A stretch of 64,000 nucleotides of DNA, from contig OY821791.1 in NCBI GenBank assembly GCA_963682175.1, positions 32,920,326-32,984,325 on the forward strand, given 5' to 3'. The position numbers were made by a program, and so were the translations under genes. The notes under the pieces are model-generated. The model was given only the letters and a program-made list of their open reading frames with translations. It had not been told where the DNA came from and did not search any database. Position 1 is the stretch's first letter. Each line of letters begins with the position of its first letter. This document shows positions 9,410 through 21,230 of this stretch, one piece after another. The DNA comes from Triglochin maritima (taxonomy: Eukaryota; Streptophyta; Magnoliopsida; Alismatales; Juncaginaceae).

Positions 9410-10432
9410 GGTGCTCTGTCCAGACCTTGGTTTGGACGATTTGAGGGGTTTTTAATTTTTCTTTTTCAGTTTTTCTTAGTTTCAGGGAACACTCTGATCA
9501 CGGGGAGGCCACTGGAGAAGTTTGAGGAACCAAATCCAAAAACAGACCGCCAATCAGCGGTTTGGAACCGCCAATTGGCGGCCTGGTGAGGGATTCTGTC
9601 TTCCAATTTTTTTGTGGTCATTTGTGCTGTAATTTGTGTTATCTGGGAGCCCAATTTTGCATGCTGTGACTTCTTATTTGCTCCCAGATCATTAATCACT
9701 CCCCCTTTAATCAACTTGGACCATAAAACTCAAAGCAAAAGATTAGACTTCTTGCCATCTAGGTCATGCACCATTGGTAGACCTTGCATGCATTTGTCTT
9801 TTCTTTGCTTTACATTTTGTCGTTGATTGCTGGCGTGAGGTACGTGCACCCACATCCCTCATTCATGCATGTTTCGTTCATGCATTAGTTAGTAAGGTGC
9901 ATCGGGACAAGAGTGAGAGAGCGTTTGATTGGAGCGATTGATTGCTAGATCTAGGATCAAATCGCTACTAAGGAGGGGCTGTCCCATAAAAGATAAGGTG
10001 GGGGATTTCATCACCCTTTCCTTAGCCCCAAAAATCACTCTTAATAAAGCCTTAACTAAAAGCAAGTAGACATTGGCCCTAGGATTGCGGGCGCACTAGG
10101 AGAGTAATCTAGTTCAGACCGTCATGACCTGATCGGCGTTGCCTACCTTGTCGATAGTAGGAGGTACTGGATCTCCGGATCTGGTATCACTTGCTGGGCA
10201 TTGTGGTCCTCGTTGTAGGGAGGTGAGACGTGTCGAGGCTAGTGACCTCGAAGTTAGGCGTCGTCTAGCTTAAGGACCCATTGCCTTACTTTGATTGAGC
10301 CGTGCTTGCTAGTTAGGCTTCTTCCTGATCCCACTACCCTCGCTAGCTCTAGGGATTCTTCCCTCCTCATCTGAGTCCTCTCCTCATCTATTCTCTACGT
10401 ATAGTCTCCTCCTCTAGTACACCTTCTGTTGT
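9410..10432 (+). other. untranslated leader of the Athila element
   Basis: About 1 kb between the primer-binding site and gag-pol without a convincing frame. It contains a CCGCCAATTGGCGG palindrome pair at 9547-9581. Packaging and dimerisation signals of LTR retrotransposons normally lie in such leaders, but no specific signal can be proven here. Confidence 0.7.
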
Positions 10433-13400
10433 GTGTTTGTTAGAGTCGAGTCGAGCATTTTTATGCGAGGTTGGGCTCGTTCTGGTGAGAGCGCTCGACT
10501 CGAGAGAGTGCTTATTTCTGAGATGGAAGATCTTGGTGATCGACCATCTCCGCCTCGTGCTCCTTTGGAGCAAGAAGGCGAGTCGTCTCGTGGTGGCGAA
10601 GGGGACCGGGTTCCATACATGGACTACCTCGGTCCGTTCCCACCACCACGTAGACCTCCTTCTCCTCCTCCTCTGACTCGAGAGGAAGGGAGATTCGGTC
10701 ATGATCGAGTTCTAGGTGCACCACCACCTTTAGCTCGACATGATAGACCGATGACTTTGTGGGAGCGGACCCATCCTGTTCGGGCCGCGCAACCTTCTTG
10801 CATAGTTGTTCCCCCTGCTCGCGGGAACAACTATGAGCTGAAACCTCAGTATGTGAGCATGCTTCCAACCTTTACTGCCAATAAGGAGGATCCGTATATT
10901 TTTATACGCGAATTCGAGGAAGTATGCTCCATGTTCAAGCTTCAACAGCTTGACGAGGATTCTGTCCGGTTGAGGATGATTTCGTTCGCATTGAAGGATA
11001 ATGCGAAGAAATGGATGTATAGCCTCCCGGCGAGCTCGATTCGGTCAAGGGATGAATTTGTGACCGTCTTTCTGAAGAGATTTTTCCCTCAAAGGAAAAC
11101 TCAACAGATACGGCACCAAATACATCAGATGTATCAAACCGAGACCGAATCGTTTCATGGTTTCTTTGAGAGGTTCAAGGACCTTCTCCAGCAATGCCCT
11201 CATCATGGACTTGAGCTATGGCAGCTGTGCCAGATTGTTTATGAGGGCATCAACTACAACACCCGCACATTGTTGGAGTCGATGTGTCAGGGTGACTTCC
11301 AAATGAAACCCATCGAGGAGGCATGGGACACTTTTGAATCCATGGCTGAGCGCACCTTCGAGTGGGACACCATGAGAGAGCCACCAGCCGCCAGGTCTTC
11401 TGGTCGAGCTGGATCATATCATGTTGAGTCGACTATCGCGTCTGAGGCGAAAATGGCTGCTCTCATGCGTAGGATAGAGAGTTTGGAGATGGACCGAGCT
11501 CCTGTAGCTCAGGTCGCTACTCCCGGGTGTACTAGGTGTGGACTGTCGGGACATGATGACTTGGAGTGCGCTTACGCTCCAAGAGATACTGAGCATGCAA
11601 ATGCGATGTATCATCAAAGGCCCCGAAACGACCCGTACAGTCATTCCTATAACCCGGGATGGCGTAACCATCCTAACTTCTCTTGGGGGTCTAGTGGAGG
11701 ACACGGTCAGAGCTTGCACGCTCAACCTCAACCTCCACCTTATCAACCTCCACGCCCATCGGCGACCTACCAACCCCCACATCAAAGGTCTCAGCACCAA
11801 AATTACCAACCTGGTCAGGCCTCTTCGTCGGGTTATTCTAACCAGACTCCACCACCTCAGCGGGTTGACCCCAAGGACCCTTCTAGTGATCCGACCCTTC
11901 AAGCATTCATGCAGAGCATGCAAAGTACAGTCAAGGCTTTGGAAATGCAAGTTAGCCAATTGGCTCATCAATTCCATGAACGCGAGAAGGGTCAGTTCCC
12001 GAGTCAACCTGTGGTAAATCCCAGGGGTCAGCCTGCTAATACCAGGCAAAATGTACACAATGTTGAAAGTGACCCTTCCCAACATGCTAATGTTATTCAT
12101 ACCTTGAGATCGGGAAGGGTCGTTGACAACAATGTGAACATGCCGGAAGCCAACCCTGTTGGCAAGTCTTCCGAGGAGAGTCTTGATCCTGTCAAAGAAC
12201 CTAATTCTGAGACTCCTCCTCGTGATTCCTATGTCCCCAAGGCACCATTCCCTCATCGGTTGACTAAAAAACGTGATGAGCATTGGGATAAGATCGTTGA
12301 GGTACTTAAGCAAGTAAAGGTGAACATCCCGTTGTTGGACGTTGTTCAACAAATGCCACCGTATGCCAAGTTCCTCAAAGACCTTTGCACCACCAAGAGA
12401 AAAACAAATGTGCCCAAGAAGGCCTTCTTGGCCGCCAATGTGAGCTCCATATTGACACAACCCATGACTGTCAAGTACAAGGACCCTGGTTGTCCAACTG
12501 TCTCTTGCATGATTGGGAATGTGACCATCTCTCAAGCTCTATTGGATTTGGGGGCATCTGTGAATCTCCTGCCTTACTCAGTCTATGTCAACCTTGGGAT
12601 AGGCGATCTTAAACCAACGAGGACAACCCTCCAGTTGGCTGATAGATCCGTCAAAATCCCACGAGGGAGTGTGGAGGATGTCCTTATCAAAGTGGGTGAG
12701 TTCGTATTTCCAGTTGATTTCATCATCTTGGATACCGAACCCGTGTCCAACCCACAAGGACAAATTCTTGTAATCCTTGGGAGGCCATTTCTTGCGACAT
12801 CTAATGCCTTGATCAATTGTCGCAATGGCTTGATGAGGTTGTCTTTTGGAAACCTCACGGCGGATTTCAACATCTTCACTCTTGGTAAGCAACCTGGGCT
12901 CTTCGACGACTCAGTCGGAGCCAATTTCATCCAGGACACGGATGAGCCCGATTCATTAGGCATGTTCGACTCACATCGACATATTATTGAGGTGCCTAAT
13001 GATCAGGTTGCGAGTGAAGAGGATCTTGAGGAATCCGCCAGCATATCTCTGGACGAGGAGGCACATCTGGGTGCTTGCTCCTCTTACCCCGTGGCCCTTG
13101 AGCCACTTGAAATTAACTCTGAATCCGACAAGGACCCACCTCTGGTCGAGCTTAAACCGCTCCCCGATAACCTAAAGTACATCTTTTTAGGGGATAATGA
13201 GACCTTGCCACTCATTATTGCTTCTGATCTTGAAAAAGATCAAGAGGTTGCCCTCAAAAGAGTACTCTTTGAAAACAAAGAGGCGATCGGGTGGTCCTTG
13301 AAGGATATCAAGGGAATTAGCCCTGGTATTGTTCAGCATCGGATCCACATGGAAGAGGATTCTAGGCCCCGCAGGGACCCACAACGGAGATTGAATCCTG

Positions 13401-16060
13401 TACTGAAAGAAGCCGTCCGAAAGGAGGTTCTTAAGTGCTTGGATCATGGCATAATTTATCCTATCTCTGATAGTTCGTGGGTGAGTCCTGTCCATGTGGT
13501 TCCCAAGAAGTCAGGCGTGACGGTTGTGGAGAATGAGCATAATGAGCTTATCCCGACACGCCTGCAAACTGGCTGGCGAGTTTGCGTTGATTATCGCAAG
13601 CTCAATGCTGCAACGCGGAAAGATCATTTCCCGTTGCCATTCATTGATCAGATGTTGGAAAGGTTGGCCGGACATGAGTACTATTGTTTTCTTGATGGAT
13701 ACTCCGGTTACAACCAAATTCCCATCGCCCCCGAGGACCAAGAGAAAACCACATTCACTTGTCCCTTTGGCACGTTTGCCTACCGTCGCATGCCCTTTGG
13801 GTTATGCAATGCGCCGGCAACGTTTCAGAGGTGTATGATCAGCATCTTCTCCGATATGGTTGAGCGTTTCCTTGAGATCTTCATGGACGACTTTTCCATA
13901 TTTGGCGCTTCCTTTGATGAGTGCCTTCATCACTTGAGCCTTGTCCTCAAGCGATGCCGTGAGAAGAACCTCGCTCTCAATTGGGAGAAATGTCACTTCA
14001 TGGTGAAGCGAGGGATTGTACTTGGACATGTGGTCTCAAGTAGGGGAATTGAGGTCGATCCCGCCAAAGTGGGTATCATTGCTAATCTCCCACCGCCACG
14101 TAATGTGAAGGATATCCGCGCCTTTTTGGGGCATGTTGGATTCTATCGGCGGTTCATTCGGGATTTTAGCAAAATCGCTCGACCTCTCACCGCCTTGTTG
14201 GCTAAGGATGCCATTTTTGAGTTCACACCGGATTGCCACCATGCCTTTTTGACCTTGAAGAAAGAGTTGACTTCAGCTCCCATTATTAAGGCACCGGTGT
14301 GGATTGAACCCTTTGAGTTAATGTGTGATGCATCTGACTTCGCTGTGGGAGCAGTGCTTGGGCAACGATTGGACAAATTGCCTCATGTGATCTACTATGC
14401 CAGTAGAACACTCAATGATGCCCAATTGAACTACACTGTGACCGAGAAGGAATTCTTAGCAATCATATTTGCTTTGGAGAAATTCCGGTCGTACTTGATT
14501 GGCTCCCACGTGATTATCTATTCTGATCACACAGCCATCAAGCACCTCATGGCGAAGAAAGATGCAAAATCCCGACTCTTGAGATGGATCTTGTTGTTAC
14601 AAGAATTCGATCTCGAGATTCGGGACAAAAAAGGGTGTGAAAACGTTGTAGCTGACCACTTGTCTCGTCTAGAGACGACCAACCCACAGGACCAAATCAT
14701 TGACGATAAATTTCCTGACGAGCAGTTGTTCATGATCGAAGATAACCCTTGGTTTGCCGACATCGTGAACTACCTCGTGACCGAGCAATTTCCTGTGGGT
14801 TGGTCAAAATCTGACCAATCCAAATTTAGATCGTATGTCAGATTCTTTCACTGGGACGACCCCTACCTATTCAAATACTGCTCTGACCAAATTTTCAGGC
14901 GGTGCGTCCCAGATACCGAGTTCCAAAGTGTGCTCCATTTCTGCCATTCCAAGGCATGTGGAGGACACTTTGGAGCAAAGAAAACTGCTGCCAAGGTGCT
15001 CCAATCTGGATTCTACTGGCCCTCTCTTTTCAAGGATGCTTACGACTTTTGTAAGCAATGTGATAGGTGCCAGCGCCTTGGCAGGATTGGTCGACGTGAC
15101 ATGATGCCTTTGCAAAATGTCCTTGTTGTCGACATCTTCGATGTGTGGGGCATCGATTTCATGGGTCCCTTCCCGAACTCTTTCGGGAATGTTTACATTC
15201 TGGTGGCCGTTGACTATGTGTCTAAGTGGGTTGAGGCTATACCCACAAAGACCAATGACAACAAGGTGGTCACCAAATTCTTGAGGGACATTTTTGCGCG
15301 ATTTGGTACTCCTCGTACCATAATCAGCGATAAGGGTACCCACTTCTGTAATCGCTCCTTTGAAGCGCTTATGAGGAAATATTCGATCACCCACAAGCTT
15401 GCGACCCCATACCATCCGCAAACTATTGGGCAGGTCGAAATCTCTAACCGTCAATTAAAGCAAATTCTTGAGAAGACGGTTAGTTCCTCGAGGAAGGATT
15501 GGTCTACCAAATTGAATGACGCATTGTGGGCTTTCCGCACCGCGTACAAGACCAATTTGGGTATGTCCCCTTATCGGGTAGTGTACGGCAAGGCTTGCCA
15601 CCTACCCGTCGAGCTTGAGCATCGTGCTTTCTGGGCGATCAAGAACCTGAATATGGATCTTGATCAAGCAGGAGTACAACGTAAGTTCGACATTGTGGAA
15701 TTAGAAGAGTTACGCAATGATGCGTACGAGAATGCCAAAATTCATAAGTCCCGAGCCAAGATGTTTCACGATCGCATGATTATGCGAAAGGTGTTTACGG
15801 CCGGGCAGAAGGTGTTGCTCTACAATTCCCGGCTTCATCTGTTTGCGGGTAAGCTCCGCAGTCGCTGGTCTGGCCCGTTTATTGTCCAAACCGTTTATCC
15901 TCATGGAGCGGTTGAAATCTTGAACCCAGGGAATGGGGACGTGTTCAAAGTTAATGGACAACGCCTCAAACCCTACTTGGAGGGGGCACCAGCCGAAGTC
16001 GAGGAGGTCATGTTCCTTCATGAACCTCCCTCGCACTCAACCATTCATGCTCCTACATGA
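10433..16060 (+). CDS. Athila gag-pol polyprotein, uninterrupted (1875 aa)
   Basis: The polyprotein makes capsid, protease, reverse transcriptase/RNase H and integrase. From the N-terminus: gag domain from about residue 145 ([51 protein letters not shown]), CX2CX4HX4C knuckle near 365 ([14 protein letters not shown]), Pro/Gln-rich linker, protease near 703 ([12 protein letters not shown]), RT with [22 protein letters not shown] and FMDDFS near 1149, RNase H near 1299 ([13 protein letters not shown]), the integrase zinc domain near 1505-1550 (H and C residues of HFCHS...CKQCDRC), and catalytic Asp, Asp, Glu in [17 protein letters not shown] and GQVEISN. There is no stop or frameshift. The first ATG is at 10433; a later ATG at 10523 (MEDLGD) could be the real start. 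One oddity is HPQTIGQ where HPQTNGQ is usual. Confidence 0.95.
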   Translation: MFVRVESSIFMRGWARSGESARLERVLISEMEDLGDRPSPPRAPLEQEGESSRGGEGDRVPYMDYLGPFPPPRRPPSPPPLTREEGRFGHDRVLGAPPPLARHDRPMTLWERTHPVRAAQPSCIVVPPARGNNYELKPQYVSMLPTFTANKEDPYIFIREFEEVCSMFKLQQLDEDSVRLRMISFALKDNAKKWMYSLPASSIRSRDEFVTVFLKRFFPQRKTQQIRHQIHQMYQTETESFHGFFERFKDLLQQCPHHGLELWQLCQIVYEGINYNTRTLLESMCQGDFQMKPIEEAWDTFESMAERTFEWDTMREPPAARSSGRAGSYHVESTIASEAKMAALMRRIESLEMDRAPVAQVATPGCTRCGLSGHDDLECAYAPRDTEHANAMYHQRPRNDPYSHSYNPGWRNHPNFSWGSSGGHGQSLHAQPQPPPYQPPRPSATYQPPHQRSQHQNYQPGQASSSGYSNQTPPPQRVDPKDPSSDPTLQAFMQSMQSTVKALEMQVSQLAHQFHEREKGQFPSQPVVNPRGQPANTRQNVHNVESDPSQHANVIHTLRSGRVVDNNVNMPEANPVGKSSEESLDPVKEPNSETPPRDSYVPKAPFPHRLTKKRDEHWDKIVEVLKQVKVNIPLLDVVQQMPPYAKFLKDLCTTKRKTNVPKKAFLAANVSSILTQPMTVKYKDPGCPTVSCMIGNVTISQALLDLGASVNLLPYSVYVNLGIGDLKPTRTTLQLADRSVKIPRGSVEDVLIKVGEFVFPVDFIILDTEPVSNPQGQILVILGRPFLATSNALINCRNGLMRLSFGNLTADFNIFTLGKQPGLFDDSVGANFIQDTDEPDSLGMFDSHRHIIEVPNDQVASEEDLEESASISLDEEAHLGACSSYPVALEPLEINSESDKDPPLVELKPLPDNLKYIFLGDNETLPLIIASDLEKDQEVALKRVLFENKEAIGWSLKDIKGISPGIVQHRIHMEEDSRPRRDPQRRLNPVLKEAVRKEVLKCLDHGIIYPISDSSWVSPVHVVPKKSGVTVVENEHNELIPTRLQTGWRVCVDYRKLNAATRKDHFPLPFIDQMLERLAGHEYYCFLDGYSGYNQIPIAPEDQEKTTFTCPFGTFAYRRMPFGLCNAPATFQRCMISIFSDMVERFLEIFMDDFSIFGASFDECLHHLSLVLKRCREKNLALNWEKCHFMVKRGIVLGHVVSSRGIEVDPAKVGIIANLPPPRNVKDIRAFLGHVGFYRRFIRDFSKIARPLTALLAKDAIFEFTPDCHHAFLTLKKELTSAPIIKAPVWIEPFELMCDASDFAVGAVLGQRLDKLPHVIYYASRTLNDAQLNYTVTEKEFLAIIFALEKFRSYLIGSHVIIYSDHTAIKHLMAKKDAKSRLLRWILLLQEFDLEIRDKKGCENVVADHLSRLETTNPQDQIIDDKFPDEQLFMIEDNPWFADIVNYLVTEQFPVGWSKSDQSKFRSYVRFFHWDDPYLFKYCSDQIFRRCVPDTEFQSVLHFCHSKACGGHFGAKKTAAKVLQSGFYWPSLFKDAYDFCKQCDRCQRLGRIGRRDMMPLQNVLVVDIFDVWGIDFMGPFPNSFGNVYILVAVDYVSKWVEAIPTKTNDNKVVTKFLRDIFARFGTPRTIISDKGTHFCNRSFEALMRKYSITHKLATPYHPQTIGQVEISNRQLKQILEKTVSSSRKDWSTKLNDALWAFRTAYKTNLGMSPYRVVYGKACHLPVELEHRAFWAIKNLNMDLDQAGVQRKFDIVELEELRNDAYENAKIHKSRAKMFHDRMIMRKVFTAGQKVLLYNSRLHLFAGKLRSRWSGPFIVQTVYPHGAVEILNPGNGDVFKVNGQRLKPYLEGAPAEVEEVMFLHEPPSHSTIHAPT

Positions 16061-16330
16061 GTGGTTGAGCTTTCATGTTTGTACATAGTTAAAAAAAAAA
16101 ATTTAAAAAATCGATTGTTGTGGGCCCCAACCCTTGAGTATTTGGGCCCCATTTCTTTCACGTATTTGTCTCCCTTCTTCAGCTTCTCACAGGTTTTGAG
16201 GGAATTTGGGTTTGTGTCCATCAACATGACCCCGAACGTCCCTTTGTACTTCATGTTGGTGAGATCGTTCCTTTTTCATGCATGTATCCATGTAGTATCT
16301 TGCTTGCATTCATTGAGGACAATGCATGAA
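16061..16330 (+). other. 3' untranslated region of Athila gag-pol
   Basis: Non-coding sequence between the pol stop codon and the polypurine tract. It ends with the phrase ATTGAGGACAATGCATGAAG, a type of sequence commonly found just before the purine tract after pol in Athila/Tat elements. Confidence 0.7.
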
Positions 16331-16345
16331 GTAGGTGTGGGGGGG
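16331..16345 (+). promoter_or_regulatory. polypurine tract used as plus-strand primer (pol-proximal)
   Basis: GTAGGTGTGGGGGGG directly abuts the 3' LTR start TGTTTT at 16346, the position required for the plus-strand primer. A near-copy sharing TAGGTGTGGGGG occurs 1.26 kb downstream inside the LTR (17593-17604). Confidence 0.85.
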
Positions 16346-17608
16346 TGTTTTACGTGTGTACATAGTCGAGTCTTTTTCCTTTGATTTTGTTTTCTTTTGT
16401 TTTCATTGTTAGGGTCATGATAGTGTGCTGCATTTAATATCGATATATCTGCTTGCCATGATCCTTGGGTGACTTGTCTTCTTTTGCTTGCCTAGTGCTT
16501 CAAAATTTTCACATTTCTTTCAAAATCTTCATGTGTTTTCGAAAGAAAATGTTTTGTGGGTTTTGCGTGTGTTTAGCATGTGCAAAACCGTTGAGAGGCA
16601 AAGTAAAAAGAAAGCTCCCAAAATTGTCTTGAACTTGATGCATTAGGATATCTAGTACGTGGCTTTAAGATTTATCGAGTCGTTAGGATGCACCCCAGTT
16701 TTCCCTTGGGGGTGAGTAATCATAGGGTTTCAGTGCTCAAACATTTAATGAAGTCCACCCTGAACCTAGTGAGTCAATAATTCGTGTCTGTTAACTTAAG
16801 GAAGTTTGTTGTAGTCAAGGACCCTCTAAATCCTGTTGTGAGACATTAGTGTAGGGGTTTTGGTTCATGTGTAGATAAGAAATAAGTGAGTAGGTGTTCT
16901 CTCTTCTCGCACGGCTCCTATCACTTGGGAAAGTAGGTCTGAGGGGACTTTGTGCCTGGTGCTTTCGAGTCATCTGACTTGGGATGCGCCGACTGAACTC
17001 CCGTTACACGGGTGGTAGGGATTGCCCTATGTGGAGATGTGGGGAAAGGTGTACGTGATAGTGTAAGTCCTCATGGGCAATGATGCATGGAACCTGACCC
17101 TGGGAGAATGAAGCTCCAACTAATAAAAGAAAAAAAAAATGTGTGAAAAGAAAATAAAAGAAAAGAAAAAAAATGGTAATGCAAATAAGAACCTTAATGG
17201 ACCTTACACTTTGTATCACTTGAGGATCTTGAGGTTGTCCATGTCTTTCACTTAATTCCTTATTTAACTAACACGAATGGTTCATTAAGTTAGGTGTGTG
17301 GACTGATTACCTATATAGAGTCGGCCCGTAGGATTACCGCATTCCATGATCGACAAAATAAGTCCAACGAGTCATGTAGCTAGATTGATTAATGCATCTT
17401 GTTCGGATTTTGTGGGTATATCCGCTGAAAACCCTCAGGAGACACCACTCCTCCTCCTTGGCAACAAGGAGGTTTAACGGCTTGTTGCACGTGCTAAGTG
17501 CAACCGTGATTCCTACGAAAGTGAGTTAGGATTTCTTGTTTTTTTTCGTATGCTTTTTCCTTTCTTTGTTTTGCTCGAGACTAGCAAAAACTTAGGTGTG
17601 GGGGTATT
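16346..17608 (+). other. segment of the LTR apparently captured from former internal sequence
   Basis: This 1263-bp part of the LTR ends in a second polypurine-like tract (CTTAGGTGTGGGGG, 17591-17604) followed by TGATTGACATC, which resembles the start of the independent Athila-related solo LTR at 61949 (TGATTTGTAGC). The simplest reading is that it was once internal 3' sequence and became LTR when plus-strand priming moved to the pol-proximal tract. This is inference. Confidence 0.55.
17591..17604 (+). promoter_or_regulatory. second, LTR-internal polypurine tract (probable ancestral primer)
   Basis: CTTAGGTGTGGGGG lies a few bases before the TGATTG at 17609 that aligns with the start of the solo LTR at 61949. 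It is inside the present 3' LTR and is lost from the 5' LTR through the deletion there. Confidence 0.6.
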
Positions 17609-19183
17609 TGATTGACATCATTTCATGCTTATATTTGTACCTTATATCCATTATCTTACACCTAAGCAATGCTATGTGACGAGTTTTATGTTTAGTTTTC
17701 AGAAATAAAGAGGTTTGAAGAGAAGAGCCATGAAAGGACCCAAAAGCAGGAAAAAAAGGACCTAATTGTGAGACCTGGGGACCAAGATGCAAGGGGGAAG
17801 GACCTGATCGTAAGACAGAAGGACCTAAGAGCAAAACAGGAAACTCCACACCATCATGAGGAGTATTTTGTCAATTCGATTCGGGTCGGAGCTCCACTAA
17901 ACCAGCTAGATGCATCCAAGACCAAGAAACACACCAAGGCAAGCCCACCAGAAGACCCAGCCGGATCTGGGCTTTATAGGCCGCCAATTGGCGGTCTGGA
18001 ACCGCCAATTGGCGGTCTGGTTAAGCCCAAATCAGCCAAGATTCTTCCTGGACTTGTATTAGCATGTGTTTAGGCTATTTTTGGTATTGGTTTAGTCCCA
18101 CATCGGGGGATTGTCCCGGATTAGCTTTTTCCATGCTTATAAATAGAACTCTTCACCTCCCATTGTATCCATCTCCCTCTTGGTGGCCATCTTCCCTACT
18201 AAGAGTGAAGCCTTGAAGCAAAACTCTAGTGGAGGAAGAGCTACTTGTAATTGAGTGAGTTAATAATATAAGTTTTCTTTTATTGATGTTGTTTCTCTCT
18301 CTTAGTTTAATTTCATTTCCTTTGCATGCTTGTTTGTTTGTTTAGTTTTATGCTTCTTTATTTCTTGCTTAGGTAGTATAAATTTCATTTCAGTATTATG
18401 CTTTCCTTTGCTAAATTAGTTAGTGTAATGAGCAGTGAGTAGTTCCATCCCCATTTGGGGGGTGGAGACATATGTGATATAATAATGTAGTGTATTAAGT
18501 GTGTGTTATTTTTATCCCTTGAGCTTTATATGATTTCCATAACCATCTAATAGGTCTCCACTCTTATCTTTTATATGCTAATGCTCTTGAATGAAGCTTA
18601 GCTTATGCTTTGATTAGTGGACCTATTTTATGGGGAATGATAAAGTTAGGATATGGATAAAGTTAATGTTGGTAACACAATTTGTAGTGTATGTACTCTT
18701 GTTGCCTTTTCCTTAGCTAATGTCTTGTATGTTTTAATGATGTAGTCATCTTAATTCATGTAGAGGCATAGTAGGGTCTAGTCTTTATACTTGAGTTCAT
18801 GTAGCTTCATTCCAATCATTGTCTTGTATGTTTTAATGATGTAGTCTTATCTTAATTCATGTAGAGGCAAGATTGGATGTAGTTTTATGATTTCATGCAC
18901 TACATGTTGTGAGGAGCTTAATTGAACACACACACACACACACATCTTTATGTTCACATCAGTCTCTACCCCCTTTGGGGTTTAGTTTTATTGCTTATCT
19001 TCATTTCCTTTGCATTTCATTTCAGCTTTGTAGTTTAGATTAGTGTAATACATCTTTCTCCCTTCTTTTTACCTCTCGCCTTCGAATAAACCAAGTGTCG
19101 ACACACCTCCCAGTGGACGACCCGTATTTGCCACCGCTTCAACGCGGCCGTGCACTTGCGGTTAAATTTAAAACGATCAAACA

Positions 19184-19188
19184 CATAG
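19184..19188. repeat. target-site duplication of the Athila element, right copy (CATAG)
   Basis: Identical to 7181-7185. Copia coding sequence resumes immediately to the right. Confidence 0.9.
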
Positions 19189-20839
19189 GTAGATGAAATA
19201 AAAGGAAATAAAGTTTTCAAAACGGGATGGGATGGATGTCCCATTCGTTTGTGCCAGAGAATATGATTAGGCACACAATTGGTATGAAAGGCCTTATGCT
19301 GAGCATCTAAAACATAGAGCCCATTGATGTTAACTCCTCTACCAATCGTCTTCCCTGTAATTCGATCCTGAAAGTAAACATCAGTAGGGGTGAATATAAC
19401 ATTGCAATTCAAATGTTTCGTAATTTTTGCGACAGAGAGGAGATTAGAGGTAAAAGTTGGTACATATAGGACATCTTTGTTTATTTTATTTAATATGGTG
19501 ATTTCTCCTGTACCTTTTATTTCTACTTGATTATTATTGGCGACAGTCACATATTTGTTAAGCATATTTACTTTTTCTTTGATGTGGTTTAGTAAACTAA
19601 GATTTCCAGTCATGTGATCCGTGGCACCTGAGTCAATTATCCATTGAGTATTATGTCTTATATTTCCTAAGATTTTATTTGGTTTATTTGCAGAGAAATT
19701 TTTGGGCAAAGTTTGTATACTTGCACAATTACCTGATCCTTGAGGGTTGGTTTGCAAATAGTTGCTTAAGTGAGCCAGAAGTTGGTCCAGCGGAATCGGG
19801 TCGGGCTTGGATCCGGATCCATGTCTGGTGGAAGTTTGAAATGCGGAATCGGGTCGGGTGTATTCTTCGGATCGGGTCTGAAGAAACCCGGATCCGTCTG
19901 TGTTGCGAGAGGTTATAAAACCTCGAGGATCCGTTTCGTCTGCCCATTTCCGCCTCTCTTCCTCCATGCTAGGGTTAGCCACAGCGCCGTTTCCTTGTGG
20001 TCTGTTTCCGTTGTTGTTGTTTTTGTTGTTCCGATGATCACCTCCTCCTTCCCTCATCGGTCGGAGATGCAGATGTAGGAACCAGCAGGAGTTCCTATTG
20101 TGTCCCGGTTTTTTGCAGTTGTCGCATGTCTCTTGTGGTCTGTTTCTGTATTTTTTTTGTTTGTTTTGCGGTTTTCCGGCAAAGAACGCCTGAGTTTCTG
20201 ATGTCCGTTCGCTATTCTGAGCGGTGGTCCGGCGGGATTCCTCCCGTTGGATCATCGCGATGATGGTCGCGAGGTCTGGAAGGTCTGGTGTCATGAGGAC
20301 TTGGCTTCGGATGGCTTCGTAGCTACCATCGAGTCCGATGAGGAACTGGTAGATGTGGTCCCTTTCTTTTCGCTCAAGCAAGGTTCTCGGGTCGTTGGTC
20401 GCGGGCTCGTAGATAGCAAGCTCGTCCCAACCTCGCTGAAGCGTTCCGAGGTATTCTGTGATGGTCTGTCCGTGCTGTTTTGTCTGCGATAAATCTTGTT
20501 TTAGTTTAAAAACATGGGCGAAATTTTGGGCTTTACCGTATATGTTCTGGACCGCATCCCAGAGTTCTTTTGCCGAGTTTTTGTAGAGAAATATGGACCC
20601 GATTTTTGGTTGCATGGAGTTGATGACCCACGACATTACGAGGTGGTCCATCGCCTGCCACTTTTCTTGTTTTGTCTCGGTCCCTTCTTCTTCGGGTTTT
20701 TTGATGTTCCGGTGATGTGGCCGAGTTTTCCTTTCCCACTGAGGGCCAGTGTGATCGCTCGCGCCCATGACAGATAATTCTGTCCATTGAGCAGCTGCGA
20801 CACCAGTCTGGGGGCGTTTACTTCTGGATCCGTCATCAC
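19184..20839 (-). pseudogene. copia gag, protease and pre-integrase (5' piece of the split element)
   Basis: Reading leftwards: gag start (MMTDPEVNAPRLVSQLLNGQ), the gag core (WAMDHLVMSWVINSM-type helix, AKELWDAVQNIYG, TITEYLGTLQRGWDEL), the zinc knuckle CDNCKKPGHNRNSC, the protease active site WIIDSGATDHMTG, and the GAG-pre-integrase motif LWHKRMGHPSHPVL, ending at the Athila insertion. Integrase continues at 7185. A change of reading frame occurs near 20690-20700 in a GAAGAAGAAGGG-like run, so gag is frameshifted early. The element also lacks its 3' half and cannot be autonomous. Confidence 0.9.
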
Positions 20840-20994
20840 TTATCTTTCTCTTGGGTTTGGATGTAGGTTTCTTCCACCTTCAACCCCCTTGAGAGGCAAG
20901 ATGGTGGTATTTTTGGGTGGATGTTCTGAGGAGATCCAGTGATGAGCTCAGAGAACTCTGAGGATCACCGATGATGGAAAAGATGGGGATCTTC

Positions 20995-21006
20995 GCTCTG
21001 ATATCA
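20995..21006 (-). promoter_or_regulatory. primer-binding site of the copia element
   Basis: On the minus strand TGATATCAGAGC, one base different from the standard initiator-Met site TGGTATCAGAGC, directly next to the LTR end at 21007. Confidence 0.85.
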
Positions 21007-21230
21007 TGTAGAAAACGAAGATGATAGATGGAATTTTGTTGTGATTTTATTTCTTAGAGAAAGTTGCTCATACATTTGAATTACAAGATATATATAAGCA
21101 TAGGTTTTGGTTGTCGTTGAAGGGGATAGATGCGTCTGTTGGTGAACAGACGCGATTGTTCCTTGAGATTAATGCTGGTGATGATGTTTAGGCGACGTTT
21201 GGTTCTGATGTCGTTTTGGATTCTTCAACA
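21007..21230 (-). repeat. 5' LTR of the copia element (224 bp)
   Basis: On the plus strand it begins TGTAGAAAACG and ends TTCTTCAACA, so the element's own LTR has TGTTGAAG...TTTTCTACA termini. On the minus strand a possible TATA box (TTATATATATC) lies near 21088-21098. Its partner LTR is missing. Confidence 0.85.

Larger units (their letters stand above)
7186..19183 (+). mobile_element. Athila-type Ty3/gypsy retrotransposon, full length, inside copia
   Basis: This 12-kb element contains a 5' LTR, a tRNA-Asp primer-binding site, a leader of about 1 kb, one uninterrupted gag-pol frame, a polypurine tract and a 3' LTR. The lineage is read from the gag domain, the PR motif DLGAS, the RT motif FMDDFS and the primer-binding site. 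It has no chromodomain and no visible env-like frame. The two LTRs differ by only about four substitutions over some 2.1 kb of alignable sequence by eye, apart from one large deletion in the 5' LTR, so the insertion is very recent. It split a copia element, with a 5-bp duplication CATAG. Confidence 0.93.
16346..19183 (+). repeat. 3' LTR of Athila element (2838 bp, undeleted)
   Basis: The LTR starts TGTTTTACG and ends CGATCAAACA, a TGTTT/AAACA inverted terminus, and is followed by the CATAG duplication. It is the complete version of the LTR: it retains the 674 bases missing from the 5' LTR. Its right-hand 1575 bases (17609-19183) correspond to the LTR of the related solo copy at 61949-63634. 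Confidence 0.93.
6183..21230 (-). mobile_element. Ty1/copia element, 3'-truncated and split by Athila
   Basis: The parts are 6183-7185 (integrase) and 19184-21230 (gag, protease, primer-binding site, 5' LTR). The order gag, protease, integrase before RT is the copia order. The 3' end is lost at the junction with the solo LTR, so no target duplication can be checked. Confidence 0.88.

Noticed and set aside
11414..12535. Minus-strand 373-codon frame opposite Athila gag-pol
   Set aside because: It is a shadow of the gag-pol frame, with no recognisable domain and composition dictated by the sense strand.
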